A program made the position numbers and the translations under genes. This document shows positions 9,771 through 23,174 of a stretch of 64,000 nt of DNA, one piece after another. The stretch's first letter is position 1. Each line of letters starts with the position of its first letter. A model generated the notes under the pieces. The model searched no databases. It was not told the DNA's origin and was given only the letters and a program-made list of their open reading frames with translations. Source of the DNA: Cryptomeria japonica (Eukaryota > Streptophyta > Pinopsida > Cupressales > Cupressaceae); NCBI RefSeq assembly GCF_030272615.1, contig NC_081405.1:608456677-608520676 (forward strand), written 5' to 3'.

Positions 9771-12700
9771 TAGTTGATAAATCAATGATTTTTGAAAATA
9801 TGTGTTGTCATTGATGTCAACCTAATATGTCCTTAATTATTGGCAGATGTCAACCTAATATGTCAACATCATTAAGTTCTCCAATTCTATTCACATTAGC
9901 TTTTATTTTACATTTCTCTTAACTCCAACTTAGTGACTTATAAGAACTTAGCACAAGTTGGACCCAACAATCCCGTAGTGTAGCAACATAGGGCTCTCAT
10001 ACCAGTTGTAATGCCTATAATTTTTCTATGAAAATTTGATCTTTTTCTTAGGTGGACATAGCTTCATAAGTGTGACACTCATATCAACCTTATCAATTAT
10101 TTTAATACCTTATCTCAAAATAATTTATTGTCATGCTTAAAATTTAATAACAATTTCCATAAAAGGATAAGTCATTTATTAACGTAACTTCTTGGCGATG
10201 GTGTAACAAATGAGAAATGTTATGTGTTTATAGATTTAATAAAAAATTCTCATATTCTTATATGCCCATTAATGTTTGTGCCATGCATAGCTGCTGACTA
10301 AGGTGTATTTCATCTTGATTATATACTCCTAGTAGAACCTATTTAACTATATAGTTGGATCTCATCAAAGTTACGATAAAAGGTGCATGCATATAAATTT
10401 AAGGTCACCTGATTTTATGTAATATAACCTTTTTATTCATCAAAGATTACTTGATTGTGATTTCTTCTTACATAAGCCAACCTTATTATATTTTTACTCA
10501 ATGCTATTTTATTATAATAATAAATAACCTTTATTACCAATATATAATTATATATTACGAAATCATGTGATATAGTAATTATCGATATTCAATACCCTTA
10601 TATAGTTTCTTTAAAGTATACCAATATTCATAAAAATAAGCATAATGATTTCCATATCACCAAATCTAAAATTTACTTAATTTAGTTTCCCACTATTATT
10701 TTTCTCTACCCCTCATTAATGATATTATGGACGATAGTAAATTTATAGTAAAGTTACGTTTTATTTTTCCCTACCCCTCATTAATGAGATCATGAGAATA
10801 ATAGTCATTAAAATTATTACCTCAACCATGATCATTCGCGACCAACATTTTTGATCTTTGTGTTTTCTCTGATTTGCATTATTTGAACCAATGCCATTCC
10901 TGCACTTAGTATTCAAATAATTCATAATTTGATCCTATTTTCAGCCCCCTTGAAGACCAAATCACTAAGATCTTTTCTGCTATTTCTTTCTTAGCTACAG
11001 ATGAGAGGAGAGCCAAGGGCTAAAGTAGTCGCACAAGGGAAATTGGAGATTCTTTAATCTTTTTCTCAGTAGATATTGCTTGAATGGTTTATGGACCTTA
11101 CTGGCTTTAGTGGAGTAGCAAAACTGTGGATTGATATTTAGTAGTTGATCAAACAACTCTTTTCGTTTACATTGGATGGCCTCAACATAGTTGACTGAAC
11201 ATACTCGATTTCTGGTTGGCTGGCAACATCACATAAGGCTTCATTGTGCGTGCCTTGTGACCACATCACATGCTTCAGGTGGATCAGAGATTACTATCAT
11301 CCGCATTTATTCGGAATTATATGTATACCCTTCTTAATCTTCTGATCCAATTCTACCATTTGCCACCTTCTACATTAACCTACACGATAGAGATAGCCTT
11401 GAGAGTAAACCTCTAACTAATTCGTCCTTTCTGATATATGGCTAGCCAAACAACTAGGTTGGGACCACACAACAACAATGTCTGATATCATTATGACCTG
11501 ACTATACATAGGAGTAGGTCGATAAGTCATATAAGCAACTAATTTTCTACCAGTAATGTGTATGCAGTCAGAGGATTAGTACAGAGTTGTGTACCCTATC
11601 CAAATTCCCAATTGGTTCGCTGGTTACATAATGGTCAGCTGGGTAACATTTGACTACACAGGAAGATGGCGATACCCTGAAGGAGAATAGCTTCTGATCA
11701 TAGCTCACACGATACTTAAGCTATCTTAATTGATCGCTTAATTACTTGTTCTCTTGTGCAAGTCTAATTCGACTACGCTAACTGACACATAATATACACA
11801 CCCAGTTGATTTATGTGCCGATTAGAAAAAACAGTCAAGAGCATTCAATCCTGAACACTAAACTATAACACTTGGCTTTATTGGTTAGGAGATTTAAGTG
11901 AAAAGAAGTGAAGGGATTTGATCGTAGAATTCTGTTCTGTCCTGCTTACACAATAGACAAGTCCACTGGAAATCGGTTTGTTAGAGACTACTGCAACTTT
12001 GATCTATTCTACACGTTTCCAATATATAGATGCTACAAGCACAGTAGAGTATCTTATAATGGTAGTGAGACATCGTATAAGGGTGTGACTGTTCGACGAT
12101 CCTTTATTGATGCAATTGCTTTCTGCACGTACCCGTTTGGTTTATAGCAGAATTTGTGCATGCTACGTAAGAAGTTTAAGCAAACTACTCGTAGAAGGAA
12201 AGCAGAGTAATAAATACAATCCTCAACCGCATTTGCACGTCCCAATGGGAATAGTCGTGTTGATACCTCAAATATTATAATCTCAACTAAGTTAGACTGT
12301 CTTCCAAACAATTTAATTTTCTTCACAGTCACGCCTTCTCAGGTTATAGTATGTAAGAAGGGACTGTAACCATATTCCAGAGAGATGATTGGTACAATAG
12401 AATGATCATCAACAACGTGGATCATAGCAGTGTATGATCCCTTAGGTTGCAAATACACTAAAATGTCTAGATATTATTTTAAATAGACAAGAAATCTGCT
12501 ATGCATTGTGAGATTTGTAAGACAGAAGCAACTGTGGAAGGGGGACAAAGTAGACAATTATAGAAAATCACTTATGCTAAAGCTGACAGGGTATTAGTGA
12601 CCACCACCATTTACTTTTGACCGCCTCATAGTGAGTGGCTTGAGAAAAAAAGTTCACGCTTTCCTTTATGAAATGTCTAAATTGACCGCCCGATTTTCGC

Positions 12701-13900
12701 AATTGTTCAACTCAATTTTATTGGCTATTACAAGGTCACATAACTTGTTTAATACATTTACCAGCGTTGCTAGGCACTGCTTGGTTTGGGATTAATTCTG
12801 TCATGCCAGTTTTAGTTCTTTTTCGTCTACTAGCAATTAGGTATGCATGGTTCGACTTGTTAAACGACAGCTTTATATTATTACTAGTTTAGAGACATGG
12901 CTCAAAGAGCCGGAGATGACGCCCTGCTAGTAGAATGGAGAGTTTGTCCAAGAAAAAGTCAGTTATTTTAGTCTTGTTTTTGACTCGAGTCTCACATGAT
13001 GGACAGTGTGGAAGGAAAATAGAGTAATACATTTCACTCTATGCTTCATAAATAGATTTGAATAAACTTTTTATTGCACAAGGTTAAGCAGACAATACAG
13101 GAGTAATTTGTTCAACACAACTATAAAATGTTTTCTGAATATATGTATATTGACAGAACGTTTAATATTTATTTGCCCAAGCATATTTGTGCGCTGATAA
13201 GATTTACAGTGCTTTAAAGGGACGGAGAGAGAGGTTGTAGTCTTCCTTAAGCATTTATCCATGTCTTTTTCTTTTACTCTAATATCCTCCTTTCTTTTAA
13301 ACATATCTGTGAAGCCTCCTGAGAACTTGTTATTTCAATCACCTGTATTGTTTAAATATGACTGAATTTTTTTTGCGATTTTGCTACACATATTTGCTGC
13401 TCCCTTATCCCACAAACTCTACAGATTTGAAATTTTATACTAAATCATATTAAAATTCTACCAGTATATTCATGCATGAAATCAAGTATGGTGTAGTACA
13501 TTTATAACATTTTTTATGTTTGTTATATTGTTTTCGCATACTTTAGAATGGCTCCATATGTGTTTCAAAAAATTTTATTAAAAAAAAAATTGCACATATC
13601 AAGTAAAAGAAAAAGAGTATACAATACATAGTAGATGATTGGTAGACGCACCTCCAAGCCTAAAAGTGAAAATATAGGCTGGCTAGGGAGGAGTATCACA
13701 GTATCATTACAATTGAAAGCTGTAGATTTGAAAATGAGAAAATACTATCCATTTCTAAGAATAGAAAGCACATGCTCTTCTGTGATCAAATTAAACATCT
13801 TACAAAAAGACGCATCATAATCTTTCGCTATATTTGCTAGCTGGGAATGGACTCTTGATAATTCTGACTGGAGCTCTGAATTATTGTTGTGATTCTCGAC
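9771..13900. other. Long stretch without a recognisable gene
   Basis: 9771-10850 is AT-rich with no signal. 10850-12900 is less AT-rich and has a few open frames (for example + 11908-12147, 79 codons, with CPAYTIDKSTGNRFVRDYC), but I recognise no domain and see no paired repeats. 13300-13640 contains A/T runs. It may be old, unidentifiable transposon or host sequence. Confidence 0.4.
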
Positions 13901-14074
13901 CTAGGTTAACCAGCACACTCGGAGCATTGGCCACTCAGAGTGGCTGGCTTGGCCGTTACTGCTCACCGTTTCCGTTCTCGTTAATCCCGCGCAAAGTTTA
14001 AAATTTTCACACTCTTTTCTCCAGCTCGTAAGTTTTCTAACTGCAATAAACAACATGACCAGTTTGCATTTGCA

Positions 14075-14560
14075 GGCGGCCTGTGCCAAAATGGGAGCTT
14101 TCGAACTGAGAATGTATGCCCATCATAACTGGTGAAATGTGGAAGCATAGACAAGGAACGTGATTTTTCATACAGGATACCTCAAAGAAATCATGTGGGC
14201 TCGTTGAATGATACAATTGCAGGACATGGACAAAATGCAATTCAGAGGTGTAAAACAGAACTCCGCATTCTTTGGCAGCATCCTCCCTACCTGTGCCAAC
14301 ATGAGAGCTTTGGAACCGGTCATGGACATCCATCACAGCAGGAAGGAAAGGATTTTCCAGATGTTATAGCTGCAACTGCCCTGGTAATCATGGAAGCACA
14401 GACAAGGCATGTGAACTGTTTGACAGAATGCTTCCAAGAATTGTTTACAGAATGCCATGATCGCCGGATATGCATAATTCAGAAGCACAAACACTACACT
14501 GTCTAATAGAAACTACACTGCCTCAAAGCGCTTTGCCAGGAATTTAAAATTCATCATACC
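14075..14560 (+). pseudogene. Pentatricopeptide-repeat (PPR) gene fragment
   Basis: The plus strand shows parts of at least two successive PPR units in shifting frames. These include ACAKMGAFELRM near 14085, VKCGSIDKE near 14130, SILPTCANMRALE near 14280, SDVIAATALV near 14360, KACELFDRMLPR near 14405 and NAMIAGYA near 14455. These match the repeating blocks of plant PLS-class PPR proteins, which bind organellar RNA in chloroplasts and mitochondria. At least three frame changes and stops separate the blocks. The two units also explain a repeated pattern visible in other frames. No flanking exons were found, so this is a broken fragment, possibly of a retrocopy. Confidence 0.8.
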
Positions 14561-17160
14561 CATGGACATAAATTGTGCAAAAGTAATTGAGTCAATATTC
14601 GTCTTGTTTGTGCATAATTAAATTAATACTGCATGTATCTAGGTAATTATTTACTAGCCATCTCTTATAAATATAATGGTAACTTATGTTTTGATTACTT
14701 AATTATAAGTTTTAAAAGTTTTATATTATTTTTCTATTTCTTTTTTTTAATATGTAGGAAGTGAATGTAGTGAAAAGTGTTAGTATTTTTTTTTTTTTTG
14801 TGATAGTCAATGTAATCAAAATGAGAAATATTTTATATGAATTTGACTTAATCTATAAATTAATTCATGGTCTTAAGATAGCCAAAGTTATGACAAAACA
14901 AGAATTCCATATAGGTTTTTTAGGGATATTTATGAACAAAACTCAATTAGATGTAGTCTTGAAATTTGATCCAAGTAATACTCATACACATATTTAAAAT
15001 ATGCTCAAGGAATATTGGACAACAAAGTTATAATCCTATCAAACTCAATGTTATATTTAATTTAATTTTTATTGAATTCACTAAATGCAACTATATCTAA
15101 AGAGTAACCAATTCATATGGTTTCTTCAACTTTGAATATCATATATAAACTCAGCAATTTTGTGGCATAAATACGATAATACACCAAAGTGTACATATAA
15201 ATGAACCATAATAAACTTCATTCATCCCATAGGAGGCACCCCTCCCAAAGCAACAAGGTAATAATTCTAGAGATATTGAGAGAATAAGGTATAGAAGCAT
15301 ACCAAAATTTATTTAAAACCTATTGAACAAGCTAGATGAGGAAAAGTTTCAATTCTCTTTAGATATCTCTTAAAGAGAAGAAAAAAGATGAACAAATCAA
15401 CATCGATTATGGTAAAAAACATGTAACAAAATATGGAATTACTACAAGAAAGGTTTGGACCAAAAGAACTCTAATGAGGATGTTCTGACAATTCTACTAG
15501 ACACTTAATTAGTTTTTTAGTATTTTATATCACACTTCATTGTGATTAGGATGCCGTACTTAAACACTATGTGAGATCAATGGATTGAATTAATGGTTTG
15601 AGTTCACCTCTACACCATCAATTGACATCCATTGTTGCAATTGTGTCTCTTTATTTTTGGTCATAAGAACATGTTTTCAACAAATTAAATGTTCACTTTA
15701 CAATTCACAAAAGTATATTTAGAGAACTTAAATTGACACATCATCATTTCAACTCATCACTTGTCATTTTCTTCCTAATTAGATTAGTCATTTATATTTT
15801 ATTAATTATGCTATTTTATTTCTATAATTAATTAACACAAAATTAATTATTATTTATTCCTATTTCTAGTGTGTAATCCAGTTAATCATCCTTTTTCTAT
15901 AGTCTCCCTTAGATAAATGAATTTGCATCTCACCCCATCTAAAAAATCAATAAACACTAGAATATTTAATTAGTTTGTAGCCTATTTTGTGCTCTTGTTA
16001 TTAAGCACCTAAGAAAAATAATTAAGATCCCTAATCCTTTGCACATACCTAATAGTAATTATTCAAATATTTATGTTCTCAATTCCTCAAGTAGGTACAT
16101 ATGTCATATCACTTGTACACTCATAGTACTTGAGGCATGACAGATATTTTCATATCCCTCAAAAAAATTAGTTTTTAGATCCTTACAATCCATTCTATCC
16201 AAGACACATGTCACTCACCCTTGATTCCTCTTGAATCATGCAGACTCCCTTAGTTCCTCCATTACAAACATGATACTTTTTCTCTTCTTATGCTCCCAAT
16301 CCTCTCAAGCCATGAGATCCTTTGGTCTCTCTAGCTCATCTTGGCCCTCTGTTTTCTCTTACAAAAAATCTATAAATTTGATGCAAACCAAGCTATTTGA
16401 ACATAAATATTGGATGTTACATATTGTTGTTTTGTCATTGAAGCATGTAATATTATAGTCTATCTAATCTAAATCCTTGGATATGAATATCATAGCTTGG
16501 TGAATTGCGCTTGGGTAAAAATATTTTGTATGCTTTCATTATATTAATTTTATTTTGTTGTAACTAAATTGTGTGTCCATATGAACTATATTGGTAACTT
16601 ATTGCTTTAATTAGTCTATGTATACTCACATTTTTGTGTATATAGCATGTATAATCTTTATCCTAAAGATGGGCAAATAGTTTAGCATAAAAACTAATGG
16701 AATCTATCACACACACACACAAAATCATTTCTTCTCTGATTTCAAGTGAACACACTAATATGTACCCTAATATTAATCTTTATTATTTGGGTGACAAATC
16801 TCCCCTCTATTTGACATCACATGTTGTTGATAGGTGAATTCAATGTCTCATTAGCACTCATCGTGAATGTAAAAACTATAAAAATGAGCTTGATTTCTTT
16901 TATGATATGGTGTTGTTATTTAAACCTTCAATATTATATAATTTGAAAGGGTCTTTCAATGACATAATCTACATGTTCTCTAGCCTACAAAATTTAATAG
17001 TTTTCCTTAGATGTAGCTAATAGACATAAGATGTAACCAATAACTAGAATCTAAACTTGGTATTTGATTTCTAAATTATTAAAAAAATTATAACCAATCA
17101 ATATTATAAATTATTTACCTATTAATAGGATTTATGGAGTTGAATCTTTTGTTCTATGAG
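14561..17160. other. AT-rich sequence without a gene
   Basis: Open frames are short and low-complexity (for example + 14761-14997, containing a long T run). A short (CA)n microsatellite lies near 16709-16722. No element ends or domains were recognised. Confidence 0.45.
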
Positions 17161-17169
17161 CACAAGCAA

Positions 17170-17615
17170 TTCACCACCCTCCACCACCTATATGGATGAA
17201 GCTTAATTTTGATGGAGCCTCATGAGGAAATGTGGGACCTTTGGGAGCTAGTTGTTTTCATTGAGATCCTCAAGGAAAATTTATTTTTACTTCCTCCTTT
17301 TTATTAGTTATGAGAACTAATAACAAGGTAGAGTTTTAGGTTCTCCTCCATAGGCTTAAACTCTTCCAGGCCCAACAAGTCACCCACCTACAAATAGAAG
17401 GGAATTCCCTCATGGTGATTAATGTAGTACAAAAATATTCTACCCCCATTTGGTGGTTTTAGGCTTTCTAGGGTGAAATCATTCTCGCCCTTGCTCACAT
17501 TCCCAACTATATAGAAAATCATGTCCACTGTGAAGCCAAATCAAAGGTTGATGGCCTTTCTAACCATGTGGAATATGATGTTGCTTCCTTTTCCTTAGTA
17601 CCTTTAATTTAGTTA
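17170..17615 (+). pseudogene. RNase H domain relic 1
   Basis: One plus-strand frame, broken only by stops, reads as a plant RNase H-like domain. It has WMKLNFDGAS near 17191 (first Asp), NKVEF near 17322 (Glu), LQIEGNSLMVINVVQK near 17388 (where GDS is usual, so the second Asp is Asn) and a degraded C-terminal part near 17540. RNase H degrades the RNA of RNA:DNA hybrids; such domains end plant LINE Pol proteins and also occur alone. Several stops sit where Trp is expected (SFH-stop-DPQG, WWF-stop-AF). The sequence resembles the fragment at 37738-38110 (shared GxSxLVIN, QKxxTPxW) more than its immediate neighbour. Confidence 0.68.
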
Positions 17616-17779
17616 GAAAATATAGTGGTGTTGTACCTAGCCATCAACTTTCATATCTTCAAATTTTGTACGAGTTTTATAGTCCTTTCCAATGTTGGAG
17701 CATGAATCTCCTCCCCTTCATCTTTTAAATTAGTTACATCACCATAAATTAGGTTTCCTCCTTTGATACCAAGTAGTAA

Positions 17780-18225
17780 CTGACGGAACCATGTAAGGGA
17801 TTCCTAGGTCAGCTAGGTGTGGGGGAGTGATTAGGGATGAGAATGGCAGGTTCATTTTCAGTGGTGGAATTCCCCTTGGGTAACCAAAATAACCACCTTG
17901 TTGAAGCTGTTGGGGCGTATCAGACCTTACTTCTTCCCCGTCAAATTAATGCTAAAAGAGTTTGTTTTGAAGGGGATTTGAACAATATCATCCAGTGTCT
18001 TAAGGGGGACAATAAGGCTTCTTGGACTATTCAGCATTGGATTAATTTATCAAACTAAATAATCCTTTCTTTTGATGAATTTTTTATTTACCATGATTTT
18101 AGGGAATCCAACATGGTGGAAAACGTCTTTGCCAACAAGTTGGTGAAATCTAAGGGGAGGATGACATGGTTAGAAGATAGCTTGGAGCACAATGTCAATG
18201 TCTTGTTTGGATATGATAGATCACA
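17780..18225 (+). pseudogene. RNase H domain relic 2
   Basis: A second RNase H-type reading begins about 170 bases after the first. It contains CGGVIRDENGRFIFSGG near 17818, then after a frameshift LVEAVGAYQTLLLPRQ near 17900 and FEGDLNNIIQCLKG near 17970. Near 18106 it reads ESNMVENVFANKLV, the usual C-terminal block with the last metal-binding Asp position changed. It belongs to a different subtype from relic 1, so the two are not a simple duplication. The following ORF continues on the same strand, which suggests this RNase H may have been part of one larger element. Confidence 0.66.
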
Positions 18226-19910
18226 TGGGATATGTGGAGGTATCCCGTCACATTGCTAATTTCAATAATGGGTAGATCCATTTTTACTATTCATGGTCCC
18301 AATCATCGCAAGCCTAGAGGCAAATTGATTCATTATTTCTTGCATGATTTCTGGGTTTCATGTGAGATCATTTGGTTGTTAACCTACCTGTACAATCTAC
18401 TTAACCACTTTGTTCTTGAGGACTTTGTTTGGCTTTTACCCTTTATAATTTCCCACTTTGTTATTGAGGACTCTACTAATGTTAAGTGGGAGGAGAAAGG
18501 CACCATGCTAAACCTGTGGACTGTGAAGGGCTAAGGGCCAACCAGAGCATATCGAGATTTTTTTAGAAGGGGGATTTTATGCCCTACATTGAGAAGCTGC
18601 ATGGATGGGATCCAAAAGCGACTAAATTTTTTGCCAAAGGATGTAATGACGACAAAAATAATCTATTTGGGAGGACTATGGTGGTTGATGAGAACTTAAT
18701 TATAGATATTACTGGTCTTCCTACTCAGAGTCTCAAGCTTTACAAAGAGAAAATATTCCAACCCAGTGGTGAGAAAATTCCCTAAAACCAAAAAAGAGAG
18801 GAAGTTGTTTGTTAAGAAAAATAAGTTTCTATGTTGCTATGATGTAGATACGATCAAGCCGATATGGAGGGTGTTGAAGGTGATTATGGAATACATCATC
18901 ATGGATGGCTGATACTTGAGGGTTTTTTAGCATCAATTCATCCTTCTAAATCATTTCACACACTAGGTTACAGTTTCCTTTCCTTTCTATCTCCTATCTT
19001 CTCTCAACACTAGTATTTTGAGCATAAAGATAACCTGAGTGTTAATCCTATTCTTTGTGAGGGTTTACTGGTCTTGATTTATGAGCATTTTAAAGCCAAT
19101 TATGTCAAGCCCAACTCCCCCCTTATTTCCATTTCGCAGGATGTGGAGTTAGAAACCCATAGTTCCAATGAGGCTTATTGGAACACATACATGGAGGATG
19201 ATTGCTTTCTCCTTTCAGAGAAAAGAAAAAAATGGAACTAATTCTATCAATCCCTCACCTCTTGGGAAGGGGAAGGTTAAGGAATCGAAGATTTCCCTCC
19301 CTTCTATCCCTGGAACTAAAGAAGCCAATAAGAAGTCTAAGGGTCACCCTCTGTCAAAGGGTAAAGCTCTTGACTCTAAGACTCCCTCACTTTATAATGC
19401 TAACCATGTCTCCCAGTCTCCCTTGTGCTCGTTCATTTCTTACCCATCGATGAACAAGGAGAATAGACCTCATTTTCCTTTCAACCTGAAACTCGATTCT
19501 CTCCTCTTGAATTTGGACAAGGAGTTCCACACTAATATTTTGGCCATTATAAGAAATGGGGTGGTCAGTTCTTTCTGGATTACGAAGTGGGCATTCCATG
19601 AGATTAAGAACCTCAACATAAAACAAAGGGCTATTAGCAACAAAGTGAAAATGCTAGAAACTGGTGGTGAGGGCTCTCGTTGCAGACAGGGCACTAAACA
19701 TAGTGAGCTCTGGACTGAGGAAGAATTTTTTTGAATTATAGATTGCGTCACTAAAACCATTGAAGCTTTGGATAATCTTAGAAAAGACTATGAGAACAAG
19801 ATTGCAGCCTTTGAGAAAAAATTTAAAGGTATTTAAGAGCAACAGTTCATTATCAAAATTTTCTTGTCTTTGTATTGTGAATGGATGATATTGTGAAGCT
19901 CACAGGGTTT
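18226..19910 (+). pseudogene. Decayed plant-mobile-element-like ORF
   Basis: A long plus-strand reading with several stops and frame changes. It includes IEKLHGWDPKATKFFAKG near 18590, ENLIIDITGLPTQ near 18692, DVDTIKPIWRVLKVIMEYI near 18843, LCEGLLVLIYEHFKANYVK near 19056, a Lys/Ser/Pro-rich linker near 19230-19400 and a coiled-coil-like C-terminus near 19600-19840. This architecture (globular domain, basic linker, coiled coil) resembles ORFs I associate with plant non-autonomous or Tat-type LTR elements, but I cannot name the family with confidence. No catalytic motif is visible. Its position right after RNase H relic 2 suggests one parent element. No LTRs were found. Confidence 0.45.
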
Positions 19911-20360
19911 GTTTAAAGATCTTTCAATATTATTTCATTTAAGAATTGTCAAGGCAAGAAGTTTCTATGCATTGTTAAACCCCAAGTTTTAAAAGCTTTC
20001 ACCCTTTACAAGAAGCTATACATGTAGAAAACCAAGCCATCATTCCCCTATGGAAGACCTCTCAATATTTTTCTCCACCTCAATAAATCCCCAAATATTA
20101 TAAAAATCCTTTTGAAAATAAGCATTCATGTCCTAGCATCATTTGCCTTTGTCCAGGAGGTCCTATTATATATCAAAAGAGCTAGTTTGTTGAAAAACTG
20201 AAAGAATTTTCTAAGGTAGAAACAAAGTTATCTGTTGTCAATACACCTACAAATGATGTAGAAATAGAAGAATCATATTTATTGCAAGAAAATGATAAGT
20301 ATGATGATCTAGAACAGTATTTTAAAGAGCAAGGAAAAAGTGTTCATGGTGAGTTTTCAA
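19911..20360. other. No gene recognised
   Basis: AT-rich spacer between the plus-strand decayed ORF and the minus-strand LINE. A short plus-strand open frame (20282-20497) overlaps the LINE end and shows no domain. Confidence 0.35.
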
Positions 20361-20365
20361 TTGTT

Positions 20366-21725
20366 TTAAGAAAAGGACTTTTCTTTGAGGCCAATCCAAC
20401 TATCATTCCTACTGATTTTATGTTTGTTGTTGAACCTTTTAGTCTTCATCTTGTGATAGAAATGGCATTTGATAGAATGATTGGGAAGAAAAGTTAGGCA
20501 TTCTTCCACTGTAATTTCATAATGTATAATCTTCCATGCTAGAAAATAAGCTTTTTCCTCAGCCTTACATTTCCACACTATAGAACTCAACTTAAACCAT
20601 TTGGATTCAGGCCAATTCAAACTCTGTTTAAGTTTTATTCTTGGCTAGATTTGGATTTGAGTGAGGATTTTAAGGTAAATTAGTTTATGTGGGAAATTCT
20701 CAATATTATACTAGCCCAAACACAATCTCCAATCTTTGAATAAGTTGCATAGAACGAGAGTAGAAAGTTTAGGTTGTAAATCAAAAGGAACACTATCTTG
20801 CACCTTTTGAATATAATTGACAAGAGATTTGGACAATTTATAGTCATTCTTGAGGTGTACATCATTTCTTCAAGCTAAGGATGTGAACCCCCATAAGTCC
20901 CTGAATTCTATAATGCCTTTTTTGAATAGGAGTATGCTATGCAATTGAGAATTAGTAGGTAGAGGTTCCTCTTGTAAATCTATCAATCTATTCAAGGAAA
21001 TAGATGAAGTAAAAAAATTCAAGCCATGACTAAGATCTTGTTCTTTCTATTCAAGAAGAGGAGACACTAGTTGTTAGGCTTTCCATATGCAGCTTAGAAA
21101 TTGACTATAGGCTTGAGGTTTGAAGAATTTATCCATGGGGATTTTATCCTTCCATCCAACCTCTTTCCATGCATTATTGCCTTTCACAATGGGAATTATA
21201 TATTTAATAAGAGACTTCCATTGAGTGATTTTGTGAAGACATCTAGTGATCTATTTAGAAATGGGACATATCCCTTGTGTAAGGGGTTCAATCATGCCTA
21301 AATTTCCTTTATTTTTTGGTTGAATACAATAAATCCATGAAGAAACTAGTTGCCCTTTCTTTTTATTTTATTTAACCAATAGAAACCCTTTATTTAATTG
21401 AGTTAGTTAATTATAATAGTTTTTAGAAGGAAGCCAACATGATGATATGTAAACATGACTTGCAATGAGAATTTTGTTGGTAATTTAGACACATCCAACC
21501 ATAGAGAGAAACTTTTTAGACCAAAATTGAAGCTTTATTTTTAGTTTGTTAATGAACCACCTCCACATTTAATATTGGGAAGCTCCCATCCCAAAGGAGA
21601 TGCCAAGATATCTTGAAATTATACCATGGTTGTTGAAAGTACAATGTTGGGGAACCCAAGAAGGTGGTTGATCAGCTAAAGTCATCTCAAATTTAGTTTT
21701 ATTATAAGAATATTGAGAGCTTCTT
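20366..21725 (-). pseudogene. LINE (L1-type) reverse transcriptase 3' portion with zf-RVT
   Basis: On the minus strand, reading from 21725 downward, are the C-terminal blocks of a plant LINE ORF2. They are KTKFEMTLADQPPSWVP near 21700, RYLGISFGMGAS near 21610, a helical stretch then TNKILIASHVYISSCWLPS near 21470, NNAWKEVGWKDKIPM near 21170, and finally a zf-RVT-like segment (YFLAWKIIHYE and CHFYHKMK, 20550-20430). In the family this protein nicks target DNA and copies its RNA there. The palm and endonuclease domains are missing, and stops and frameshifts interrupt what is left. Upstream the copy is cut just before the LTR of the neighbouring Copia element. Confidence 0.8.
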
Positions 21726-21891
21726 GGTTAATAGATTTGTCACTTCAATTAATACTCCTTGGACAACATAAATGACAACCTGACCAACAGTTGAGTCTCT
21801 TGCAATGATAGTTGCAAGTGCTCTCTGTTTGTTTTACAAGGAGCACCTACCTTTGAATGATATGCAACAAATGAAAACATAGGGTATGCTT

Positions 21892-23118
21892 TGTTGAAAA
21901 TTGGAGGAATTCATTATGTGTTGCATTGATTTTTTTTCATTGATGGCAACACTGACTCTTTTGGATGTTTGCCAGTTCCTGGTAGGTTCTGATAGAGTGG
22001 TTGGATTATGATATTGATTCGGTATGCTTCAGTTTGTGGAATTGGTTTGGATATGTCATTCATGCTATTCAAATGTGTATCATGATCAGTTGGTTCAGGA
22101 TTTGATTACTCAAGAGCTATCATTTGTTCTAGTAAGCCTTTTGGTGACCAGTAAGGGTTCTATCAGCAGAGCTTTGTTGAAGATATTTTGATGCATGTGA
22201 TAAGTGGTGTTGTCGTGGCTTCTAGATGGCTTTCGAGATACTAGTGGTTATCTTGTTCATATTCTTATTGATCGGTGGTGTTGGATTTGGGTCCGGACCT
22301 AATGCTATCTTGTTCAGCTAGGTTATGGACTGGTTTATATAACGTGTTGGTGGATGATCCCGATGCATTTCCAGTTGGATCTATTGATTGGATTATGTTG
22401 TTTCGGTCTTAGGATGACTTGGTTGATCATTGGATTGTGGGTTTATGTTATGAATATATTATATTATCTTTTAGGTGGTCGAGCTAATTGTTTAGGTCTC
22501 GGGTTGGTATAAATATGATGTAAGATCTCTTTGTAGATCATGGTATATGGGTTTTTGGGATATAGGTTTATCTCTGTGCAAATAAGGTTGTAATCATATG
22601 TAGAGGTTTTGGTCGATCATAGGTGATTGAATTGTATTGGTGAAAGAGGTTTAAGATCTCTTGTATTGAGCTTAACTAGAACTATATTTAGGCATAGGAG
22701 ATGTTATTCTTGCAATTCATTCTTCTTTCCAGATTGTAGTTTGGATTTATTTTGTATTCAGTGAGGCTCCCTTTGTGATGAGAAGTGTACTCTACCTTGT
22801 TGGCCTTCTTGCATGTGTAGGCCCCTCTTTATGTAATTGTATGCTTACTGTAGAAATATTATCTGACTGTGGGTAGGCTTCCCATTGTGGTTTTTCCCGT
22901 TACCAGGTTTTCCACATACAAATATTTGTGTTATCTCTTGTGGATGGTTGGTAAATGTTCTGAGGATTATATTTGTGCTTAATTTTTATATCTTGTATTC
23001 CAATATTTGGTTTGTGTATTCCGACAATAAGGTTTTAATGCTTAAATTTCTATAATATGTTAACAATCGATTCACCCCCCCATCTAAGTTGTTCACCAGC
23101 TATTTGAGTTGTCTAACA
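21892..23118 (+). repeat. 5' LTR of the 22-28 kb Copia element
   Basis: Starts TGTTGAAAATTGGAGGAATT and ends GTCTAACA two bases before the primer site. The start is shared with 27753 onward, confirming LTR identity and orientation. Confidence 0.82.
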
Positions 23119-23120
23119 AT

Positions 23121-23132
23121 TGGTATCAGAGC
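23121..23132 (+). other. Primer binding site (initiator tRNA-Met)
   Basis: TGGTATCAGAGC two bases after the LTR end, the full 12-base match usual for Copia elements. Confidence 0.9.
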
Positions 23133-23174
23133 TTGGTCCTCTCTACAAAATATTAACCACTTGAGGAAGATCCT

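Noticed and set aside
11908-12332. Overlapping open frames on both strands in a less AT-rich patch
   Set aside because: Neither shows a known domain, a supported start or neighbouring exons; kept only as a note in the intergenic description.
15438-15452. ACTACAAGAAAG, close to another CACTA terminal motif
   Set aside because: No partner terminus, subterminal repeats or target duplication nearby; pairing it with 34868 would span several unrelated elements.
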